Origin: DATBAT01 sp963824805
GTDB taxonomy: Bacteria > Acidobacteriota > Terriglobia > Terriglobales > Acidobacteriaceae
DNA: 64,000 bases
Direction of reading: 5' to 3'
Assembly (NCBI GenBank): GCA_963824805.1
Contig: CAWGQZ010000016.1
Coordinates: 1-64,000 of the forward strand
In this document: one piece after another, positions 57,544 to 64,000 of the stretch
Layout: every line of letters starts with the position of its first letter
Position numbering within the stretch: the stretch's first letter is position 1
The notes under the pieces: generated by a model
What the model was told of the DNA's origin: nothing
The model's database searches: none
Seen by the model: only the letters and a program-made list of their open reading frames with translations
Made by a program: the position numbers and the translations under genes

Positions 57544-59119
57544 ATGACCTTCCCCGTTGACAACCCTGCCTTGCATTGCGAAGTGATCGGCGACTTCCAA
57601 AGACTGCAAGAATTAGAGATTTATTGGGATCGATTTTGGAAAGCCGACGCAAATGCGGAAGTATTCCAGCACTTCGCGTGGAATCGCGCGTGGTGGCGCG
57701 CCTATGGCGACAAGCTAGAACTTCGTTGCGTTGTGGTCTGGCGGGACGAAACTCCAATCGGCTTCCTGCCGATGGTAAAAAAGGCCTCAGGGTTATCCTG
57801 TATGGGTTCCCCTGATGCTGACTACTTCGACCTGATTTGCGAAAGGGCAGACGCTTCAACCGTTTTTGCAGCGGCTATTGCCGAGTTGCTTAAATCGAGC
57901 GATTGGAAGGAATGCATATTCGAGCATCTTTCCTGCGATTCACGGATCGTGGCGGCCCAGGGTGTCTTGCCGCGAAATTTATGCCGCCATGTGCGACTGA
58001 CCTCAGCCCCGGCATTCCGCGACTATCCTGTTAAATCAGCCCGCTCTCTTAAAGGGATTAGCTGAGAAGAAGCACCTGCGACGGCACGAAACCAAACTCG
58101 CAAAAAGCGGCCCTCTGAATTTTCGCGTGATAGAAAACGAACCGGAAATTCTGAATCACTTATCCGGTTTCTTTCGCGATCAGATCCGGCGAAGAGCTTT
58201 GTTGGGCGAGACTAGCAATTGTTTGAGATCTGACTTCGCTGCCCTGCTCGAAGGCTTGGTTCGCGAGATCGCTCCTCTGGGGCAATTGCGGTTCTGTGTA
58301 CTTGAGCAGGGAGGTCGGCCGGTAGCCTACCATTTTGGATTTTTAACCAATGGTAAATTCCTGATGTACCAGCAAACCTTCGATGTGGACGCGTGGGATT
58401 CTTCTCCTGGCGAGGTCTTGCTGCGGTACCTCTTTCTTTTCGCCGACAAGAATGTGAGCCGCGAATTCGACTTCTCGGTTGGCTACGAATTCTTCAAGAA
58501 CCGCTTTGCAAATCATCACAAAGAAAATTTCGTGCTGTACCTCGCCCCTCTGGGCCTCGCGGGACGTGTGAAAAGCATGGCCCGGTCCGCTGAGTCACGA
58601 TTCGCGCCTGCCCTGTTGAAAATGAAGAATTTTTCCAGAACCACTCCCAGCGTCCTTCGAGTTATTAAGGTTGCGCGGCAATGGAAGGCAGGTTTGCGCC
58701 CGAGCGAGACCGGGAAGGGCTGGCGCGAACAATCGCCATCAGAATTGCACAATCGAATCCGACCTAAGCCATCTCCCATCGTTGGTGACACCACCAAAAT
58801 TCTGGCTGCCCGGCTCAGCGACCTTGCCGATGTCAGCGTTGAAGCGCCGCTGTTCCACGTCCCAGGACGACTGACCACCTACAGACAGCGGCTGGCAAAG
58901 GGGGATGTCCCCTATATCGTCAGACTCGATAATCAACCAACCCTCATTGCCTGGACCTCAGCCGAGAACAATGACTCGGCCACAAAAGGATCCAGCAAAT
59001 TGGGCGCAAGGTGGATTTACGAGTGTCTGGTTCGGGGAGACGCTGACGATGTGACTGCCGCTTTTGAGGGACTACAGTCACTGCGGGCCCAACCAGCGGA
59101 GATGGAAATAACAGCATAG
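57544..59119 (+). CDS. CelD/BcsL-type (FemAB/GNAT) acyltransferase (one frameshift)
   Basis: About 525 residues. The first piece has FQHFAWNRAWWRAYGDKLELRCVVVWRDETPIGFLPMV, typical of the CelD/BcsL acetyltransferase family. The frame breaks at about 58020-58045 (net extra base) and the sequence continues LAEKKHLRRHETKLAKSGPLNF. The acyltransferase core follows: RFCVLEQGGRPVAYHFGFLTNGKFLMYQQTFDVDAWDSSPGEVLLRYL and FDFSVGYEFFKNRFAN. A C-terminal extension of about 130 residues (from about 58760) is of unknown fold. Relatives acylate polysaccharides or their precursors. It is followed by the second ugd copy after 76 bases. Confidence 0.77.
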
Positions 59120-59195
59120 ATCGCCGGTCGCCCCTAACTCCCTCAACTTAGATTCTTCATTTCATTCCAGTAACCCAAATTTCAGGAGATCGCTC

Positions 59196-60578
59196 ATGAA
59201 AATTTCTGTAATCGGCGCCGGCTATGTCGGCCTGGTAACCGGCGGATGCCTGGCCGCGCTGGGTCACAAGATTTGGTGCACCGACAACGACCCTCACAAG
59301 TTGGATGTCCTCGAATCAGGACAACTTCCGATTTACGAACCGGGTCTCGATGCCGTCATTCTTAAGGCACAGGCCGAAGGACGATTCATAGTCACCAAAG
59401 ATCCAGTGGAAGCGATAACAGCGGCCGAAGCGATCATGATATGCGTCGGCACTCCTCCCGGGCCGAACGGCGAAGCCGATCTAAGCGCTATTGAAAACGT
59501 TGCCTACACCATCGCTCGTCATGCCCAGTCTTCGAAACTCGTGATTGAGAAGAGCACGGTTCCCGCTCGCACCGGACAGGAACTGAAGCGGGCGCTTGCG
59601 GTTTACGGGAAAAAGCGTGGTTTGGCATTCCGGGTCGCTTCCAATCCAGAGTTTCTGCGCGAAGGAACAGCACTTGTGGATTTCATGCATCCTGACCGAA
59701 TTGTGGTGGGAGTCGAAGACGACGAAACCGAGCGTCAATTGCGTGAGATGTATCGGCCATTGCTGGAGCAACGGTTTGATTGCCCGGTCCATCCCTCGGG
59801 GTGCCCTTCGCTGCCGCCGCCGCACTGGATGGTTACAACCATCAGTGGCGGAGAATTGATCAAGCACGCATCCAACTCTTTTCTCGCGCTAAAAATCTCT
59901 TACGCCAACATGGTTGCTGAATTGGCAGAGAAGTTAGGAGCCGACATCGATCAGGTAATGCGCGCGGTAGGTATGGATCCAAGGATCGGCAATAAGTTCC
60001 TGAACCCCGGTCTCGGCTTCGGTGGATTTTGCCTTCCCAAGGATGTTCAGGCATTCATTCATTCGCCGGGCAGCTTGGAGTCGACTTCTCCATGTTGAAA
60101 GAAGCTGAAAAAATCAACAAGCGCTGTATAAGCCGGTTCATTGATAAGATTCGCCAAGCTCTCTGGATTCTCAAGGGAAAGCGAATTGCGGATACTGGGA
60201 CTCGCCTTCAAACCAGAGACTGATGACATTCGATTTTCTACCTCACTTGATCTGGCGCTAAGGTTGGCGGAGGAAGGCGCGCACATCCAGGCTTACGATC
60301 CTGAGGCCATGACCAAGGCGCGGGTCGCTGCTCCACAACTCAACTTTTCAGATTCTGCCTATGAGGCTGTTCGCGATGCCGAGGCGGTCATTATCGCTAC
60401 CGAATGGAAGGAATTCAGGGATTTGGATTGGACGCGGGTACACGATCTGATGGCCCGCCCCCTGGTTCTCGATGGACGGAATTGTCTTCCCTCCGCGGAC
60501 ATGGTTTCGCTAGGGTTTGATTACTATTCGGTGGCGGGTTCGCATTCTCAACCGGCCGCCGCCGTGGAAGTTGCCTGA
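59196..60578 (+). CDS. UDP-glucose 6-dehydrogenase 2 (two compensating frameshifts)
   Basis: A paralogue of the enzyme at 23151, about 460 residues. GAGYVGLVTGGCLAALGHKIW holds the NAD-binding motif; IEKSTVPARTG, SNPEFLREGTALVDF and GFGGFCLPKDVQ (catalytic Cys) follow. A base appears missing at about 60062 ('attcattcgccggg'), and one extra G is present at about 60188 ('attgcggatactg'). Between them the frame reads AGQLGVDFSMLKEAEKINKR, and after them LGLAFKPETDDIRFSTS. Correcting both gives a normal protein. The AAA-type ribosome site AGGAG lies just upstream of ATG 59196. A terminator follows at 60606. Confidence 0.87.
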
Positions 60579-60605
60579 CATTTCAACTAAAAGAGGTCGC
60601 AAGGA

Positions 60606-60634
60606 AAAGCGAGCCCGAAAGGGCTCGTTTTTTT
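60606..60634. terminator. Intrinsic terminator, strong on plus strand, possibly bidirectional
   Basis: CGAGCCC-GAAA-GGGCTCG is a 7-bp stem with a stable tetraloop, followed by seven T on the plus strand and preceded by AAAA. It ends the ugd2 unit and lies 29 bases beyond the convergent stop at 60663, so it may serve both. Confidence 0.88.
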
Positions 60635-60662
60635 CTCAAGAAGCAGCAAAAAAAGTTCCCGG

Positions 60663-61592
60663 CTACTTCCCTGCCGGCGGACGCGTTTGAGATGGCAACT
60701 TATTGAAGTCCCGCATATAGACACGCAGTCCGAAGTCATTGGTGGTTTTGGAATAGCCGGCAGTGAGTTGCTCTTTATAGCGCTGAAAATAAAAATCGAA
60801 TGGGTCTCTGGCGTCCATGTCGATCAATACCAGATCGGTATCCGCCATCGTAAGCTTTCCGAAACCAAGCGACCCTCCGCCGCGGTAGGACATGTAGTTC
60901 CCTTTCATCGCGGGCTTAACGTTATCGGGGGCACCTATGGTCTCAACGATGTTGTCACCCTGCACGCTGACGCTGGAAATCTTTCCTTGAATATGCGGTG
61001 GAGGCAAAACTTTCTCGGTGTTCAGGATCAGGTCATTGCCATCCGACCGTATTCCATGGATTTTTTTCGTGTTGATCAGGTCCGCCATTTCCAGTCCCAG
61101 CAAATCCATCATGCCTTTGACCGGCAGATGCGCGACTTTTACCTTTTCGGTGTGCAGAATAATCTCCCCGTCGGGCGTCAGACTCAGGGTTGTCGTCGCC
61201 TCGAAAGGAAATGTTCCTTTTTTCCCTTTCACGATCAAGGCATTTCCTTTGGCTTGAATGCTGATGCCTTTGATGGGTGCATCCTTGCGGGAAAGAACGT
61301 AATCGTTCAATACATGCGCCATGGAGTCGACGGTCACGAAAACCTGAGCCGAGGTCACGTGTATTTCGAAGGACTGGGTGTCATCGAATACCGGCACGCG
61401 GCCCGCTTCGGTCGGCACCAGTGTCCCTTGCAGCATCTGAATCTGGATCGCGATTCGGTCGGTGTAATGATAGGAAACGTTTCGCATCTCGGTGCGAATT
61501 TCCGTACCGGGCGAGGTTTGGGCGCGGACAGAGGAAGCAGCAAATAGAAGAAATGCCACCACCACGGCACATTTCTCAACAAGGAGGACCAT
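60663..61592 (-). CDS. Secreted LmeA-like (DUF2993-like) lipid-binding protein, tentative
   Basis: 309 residues with a signal peptide (CAVVVAFLLFAASSVRAQ). The middle part has tubular lipid-binding-like strands: VTVDSMAHVLNDYVLS, IKGISIQAKGNALIVKGKKG, FPFEATTTLSLTPDGEIILHTEKVK, and HGIRSDGNDLILNTEKVLPPPHIQGK, resembling the DUF2993/LmeA pattern. The C-terminal third (GNYMSYRGGGSLGFGKLTMADTDLVLIDMD) is not recognised. The role is unknown; a periplasmic or outer-membrane location is likely. ATG 61592 has a weak ribosome site. It lies downstream of, and probably with, the cytochrome gene. Confidence 0.55.
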   Translation of the reverse strand: MVLLVEKCAVVVAFLLFAASSVRAQTSPGTEIRTEMRNVSYHYTDRIAIQIQMLQGTLVPTEAGRVPVFDDTQSFEIHVTSAQVFVTVDSMAHVLNDYVLSRKDAPIKGISIQAKGNALIVKGKKGTFPFEATTTLSLTPDGEIILHTEKVKVAHLPVKGMMDLLGLEMADLINTKKIHGIRSDGNDLILNTEKVLPPPHIQGKISSVSVQGDNIVETIGAPDNVKPAMKGNYMSYRGGGSLGFGKLTMADTDLVLIDMDARDPFDFYFQRYKEQLTAGYSKTTNDFGLRVYMRDFNKLPSQTRPPAGK

Positions 61593-61650
61593 TGATCCTT
61601 GGATGCTAACGACGTGCCGTACGGCGGCTCATTGGAATTTAAGCTTAGGG

Positions 61651-62661
61651 TCAGTTCAGATTGCCGCCGCCATGTTTTCCTTGGCAGAGCTTACAGTCGG
61701 TGGGTGGGAGGCTGTTGTCGACCCGGTGTTTCACCGGTGGCAGGCTTTTTAGGTACGCAAACATCGCCTTCAGTTCGTCCTCGGGAATATTCTTGAACTC
61801 GCCGTAAGGCATGATCTGGTTCAGTTCCCGTGCTTTGACGTATCCAGTGTGCATGGCCTGAATGAATAACGCTTCATCGTAGTAACCGATTCCGGAAGCG
61901 TCAGGGGTCAGGTTCGCGCTCGCAACATTGCCCCACGGGCCTTCGAGATGGAAGCCTCCCGCAAACGCCATTGACTTCGGCCGTTCATGTCCGACGACTG
62001 GCGTGTGGCAGCCATCACAGGCCGCAGTCGTCACTGCATATTCGCCCCATTTCACCGGATTCTTGCGATCAGGGTCGGGAACGGGCTCTGTAAGTGGCTC
62101 GGGTACATTACGAATCAGGTATTTGACGGGAAAATTCAGTTCGGTTCGAGGCAGTGGATTGCGCACCGCCGGCAAACTCCGCAGATAAACGATTATGGCC
62201 GCCAGGTCCTCGTCCGACATGTGGCGATACTGCTCATAAGGCATCATGGGAAAGAGGGCGCGTCCATCGTGGCCAATGCCTTCTCGAATAGCTCGGGCGA
62301 ACTGATCATCAGTCCACGCGCCTCCTCCGGTTTCCGGATCAGGCGTAATATTCGGCGCCACAACTTTTCCCGGCAGGCCCGCGATGGGCATTTCCATCCC
62401 ACTTCCCAGCCGATCCTCGGGCATCGGGGCACCGTGGATCGTCCAGTTATGTGGACTATGGCAGCCGAAGCAGCCTCGGGTCTCCGCAAGATATTTTCCC
62501 CGCTCCAGCCGGGCTGGAGTGGACTCAAATTTCCTGGAAGTAAGAGGACGGGCTTTCGGTCCGAAGAAAGGCCGCCACCCGATCGTGAAGTTGATCGCAC
62601 CCAGAATCAGAACAACCAGAATGGCCAGCGCGTACAACAGAATTCTGCCGAATTTCTTCAT
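61651..62661 (-). CDS. Membrane-anchored diheme cytochrome c
   Basis: 336 residues. An N-terminal helix (ILLYALAILVVLILGAINF) anchors the protein in the membrane with the haem domains outside. Two standard haem motifs are visible: CFGCH (near residue 65) and CDGCH (near 215), each followed by a distal-side methionine candidate (MPYEQYRHMSDEDL; IMPYGEFKNIPEDEL). A third Cys pair at the C-terminus (CKLCQGKH) is CXXC with histidine displaced, so haem binding is doubtful there. The domain order resembles two fused cytochrome c class I domains, as in alcohol or gluconate dehydrogenase subunits. The electron donor is unknown. Confidence 0.85.
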   Translation of the reverse strand: MKKFGRILLYALAILVVLILGAINFTIGWRPFFGPKARPLTSRKFESTPARLERGKYLAETRGCFGCHSPHNWTIHGAPMPEDRLGSGMEMPIAGLPGKVVAPNITPDPETGGGAWTDDQFARAIREGIGHDGRALFPMMPYEQYRHMSDEDLAAIIVYLRSLPAVRNPLPRTELNFPVKYLIRNVPEPLTEPVPDPDRKNPVKWGEYAVTTAACDGCHTPVVGHERPKSMAFAGGFHLEGPWGNVASANLTPDASGIGYYDEALFIQAMHTGYVKARELNQIMPYGEFKNIPEDELKAMFAYLKSLPPVKHRVDNSLPPTDCKLCQGKHGGGNLN

Positions 62662-62711
62662 CCATGCCTCTCAAAACTAGTGGCGGCTATTCAATAGCGC
62701 AATCGGCAAGG

Positions 62712-64000
62712 CTAACGGCTCTTCTTTTTTTTCTGAGCGTTTTTCTTGGCAGGCGCCTTTTGGGCAGCCGGTTTGGTTGATTTTTTCGGCGCTTCCTTTT
62801 TCGCCTGCTTGGCAGCAGGCTTAACAACTGGTGGCTTGGGGACAGCTTTCGGCGACGCAGCCGTGGCACCAGCCGGAGATTTGGCGGCGCCCTTTGTGGC
62901 TACAGGTTTTTGGGCTGGTGCAGGAGCGGCATTCGGTACCGCGGCTGCGGCTCCCTTTCCTTTCTTCTTACCAGCAACTGGCGCGGGCAAGGCCGGAACT
63001 GCGGCCGCCGCCGCAGCTGCCTTGGCGCCCCGCCCTCGTTTCGGCGGAGGGGGCGGCGGTGGAGGTGGCGGAGCCAACGGCTTCAGGAATTTAAGAATTT
63101 CGGTGCGCGAGCGCAAACGGCCATCCAACAACAGCATGTGTACGTCATGCGCAATCTTGGGATACTCGGGCAACTGGGGTGTGATAAAGAGTTCCGCCAT
63201 CTCCGGCAATGGAATCTTTTGCTGGACCTGTCTCCACTTGGTAAAGAAATTCTTGAGCTTCTGGATCACGCCCTGCTGTCGAGCTGTGACCGAAAGGAAC
63301 AGAATCATTTCCGGCCGGGCTTCGGACAGCAGCTTCCAGGTACGGGAGGGCGTAGCCGCTTCTTTGCTGTTCAAACGCTTCGCCAGTTCTTTGGCGTTGT
63401 CTTCCAGGTCTCCCCATGATTCGATGAGATCTTTGCGCGGCATTAGCTTGCGCATGTCCGCGACTTCTTTATCGCTGAGCCGGGCAGTCAGGAAATACAT
63501 GACAGCCGGCGCGGGATCGGGAGTATATCCCAGCTCATTCATCTGCTGGCGTGTTTTCACCAGTTGGGTCAATCCCGGCAAATCGACCTTAGCGCTCGTC
63601 CAGTGCGCACTCAGGACTTTTAGCCAGCCTTCTTTCTCCAGAACTTTGAGAATGTGAAGCGGATCATCTTCGTAAGCAATCTGCGCGATTTCGTAGCCGA
63701 TCGCACGATTGGTGATGTACTCGATGTAGTTGTTTTCCTTGGCCGAGTCGTAACGGGCTTGGGTGCGTTCCTCCAGCGGCCAGTGGAAACGCGCGGCGAA
63801 ACGGGTAGCGCGAATCAGCCGCGACGGATCCTCTACAAAGGCATAGTTCGTCAGAGCGCGCAGCAACTTGGCTTCAATGTCGGCGGCCCCATTGAAAGGA
63901 TCCATCAATAGACCACGCGATCCGGGGTTCAGCGACAGCGCCATTGCATTCACTGTGAAATCCCGGCGACGAAGGTCTTCAATAATGGTGGCTCCGGAGA
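62712..64000 (-). CDS. CCA-adding tRNA nucleotidyltransferase / poly(A) polymerase, C-terminal part (5' end outside window)
   Basis: The frame stays open to the right edge. The visible part starts within the catalytic domain with IIEDLRRRDFTVNAMALSLN (the RRDFTxNAMA motif) and continues with the ADIEAKLLRALTNYAFVEDPSRLIRATRFAARFHW neck region, typical of class II CCA enzymes. The active-site GxxxD and DxD lie outside the window. After about residue 280 comes an unusual tail of about 130 residues: ten prolines in a row, then Ala/Lys/Pro-rich sequence ending in KKKKSR, resembling histone-H1-like disorder. The reader should take ATG 63953 as internal, not the start. Confidence 0.88.
   Translation of the reverse strand, partial: SGATIIEDLRRRDFTVNAMALSLNPGSRGLLMDPFNGAADIEAKLLRALTNYAFVEDPSRLIRATRFAARFHWPLEERTQARYDSAKENNYIEYITNRAIGYEIAQIAYEDDPLHILKVLEKEGWLKVLSAHWTSAKVDLPGLTQLVKTRQQMNELGYTPDPAPAVMYFLTARLSDKEVADMRKLMPRKDLIESWGDLEDNAKELAKRLNSKEAATPSRTWKLLSEARPEMILFLSVTARQQGVIQKLKNFFTKWRQVQQKIPLPEMAELFITPQLPEYPKIAHDVHMLLLDGRLRSRTEILKFLKPLAPPPPPPPPPPKRGRGAKAAAAAAAVPALPAPVAGKKKGKGAAAAVPNAAPAPAQKPVATKGAAKSPAGATAASPKAVPKPPVVKPAAKQAKKEAPKKSTKPAAQKAPAKKNAQKKKKSR

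Noticed and set aside
8046..60578. Programmed +1 frameshifting or phase variation as the cause of the broken genes
   Set aside because: The break sites share no slippery motif or structure, homopolymers are only 3-6 bases, and unrelated genes are affected.
60687..61547. 286-codon plus-strand frame opposite the LmeA-like gene
   Set aside because: The minus strand has a signal peptide and coherent strands. The plus frame has no start signal or domain and directly follows a terminator.
62746..63657. 303-codon plus-strand frame rich in Ala/Gly
   Set aside because: It is the complement of the low-complexity tail of the CCA-adding enzyme.
1..64000. CRISPR arrays, insertion sequences, phage genes, tRNA or rRNA genes
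   Set aside because: No direct repeats with spacers, transposase or integrase motifs, or RNA gene signatures were seen. The IPT repeats are coding and diverged.

Overview
The window is a 64 kb stretch of moderately GC-rich DNA devoted mostly to making, exporting, modifying and trimming an extracellular polysaccharide (EPS). The gene mix suggests a soil-type Acidobacteriota (Terriglobia-like): giant IPT/TIG and LamG-like surface proteins, an ExeA-like ATPase with a UpxY antiterminator in front of Wza/Wzc-like genes, a tyrosine-kinase homologue with a lysine-less Walker A, and secreted GH39-like hydrolases. This assignment comes from gene content only. There is no rRNA, tRNA, CRISPR array, phage or insertion sequence that I can see.

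Layout. (1) 1-8025 (+): a giant secreted repeat protein, open at the left edge, with about 25 IPT domains and three LamG-like domains. (2) 8046-17646 (+): first polysaccharide block: thymidylate-kinase-like protein, Wzx flippase, second TMK-like protein, O-antigen polymerase/ligase, methyltransferase-like protein, kinase-glycosyltransferase fusion, unknown secreted protein, UDP-glucuronate epimerase. (3) 17682-21682: unknown secreted protein (-), sulfotransferase and polysaccharide deacetylase (+), UDP-xylose-synthase-like enzyme (-). (4) 21683-28568: an intergenic region with a consensus sigma-54 promoter, a LuxR-type regulator, UDP-glucose dehydrogenase, an SsuABC-type sulfonate transporter, and a second LuxR-type regulator (-). 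(5) 28781-45140 (+): second and main EPS block: PilZ protein, AAA ATPase, UpxY, priming sugar transferase, Wza, Wzc-like, BY-kinase-like, nucleotidyltransferase-like, second Wzx, second Wzy, three glycosyltransferases, NTase-TMK fusion, WecG-type transferase. (6) 45235-57304: IPT/carbohydrate-binding phosphoesterase, GH10 xylanase, deacetylase, second APH-like kinase (+), then two GH39-like proteins (-). (7) 57544-60578 (+): CelD/FemAB acyltransferase and a second UDP-glucose dehydrogenase. (8) 60663-64000 (-): LmeA-like secreted protein, diheme cytochrome c and the CCA-adding tRNA nucleotidyltransferase, cut by the right edge.

How the genes fit together. UDP-glucose is oxidised to UDP-glucuronate (two Ugd enzymes), which can be epimerised to UDP-galacturonate or decarboxylated to UDP-xylose. 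A WcaJ-type enzyme primes the lipid carrier, the glycosyltransferases extend the repeat unit, Wzx/Wzy flip and polymerise it, and Wzc/Wza export it. Sulfotransferase, deacetylases and an acyltransferase would decorate it, and the xylanase and GH39-type hydrolases could trim it. A uronic-acid- and xylose-containing, sulfated EPS is my inference.

Data-quality warning. About 15 genes are broken by frameshifts. In all nine genes with one clean lesion the frame change is +1, which fits insertion-biased sequencing error better than gene decay. Two long IPT-repeat stretches are much more heavily damaged. I annotate broken genes as one gene and mark the lesion.
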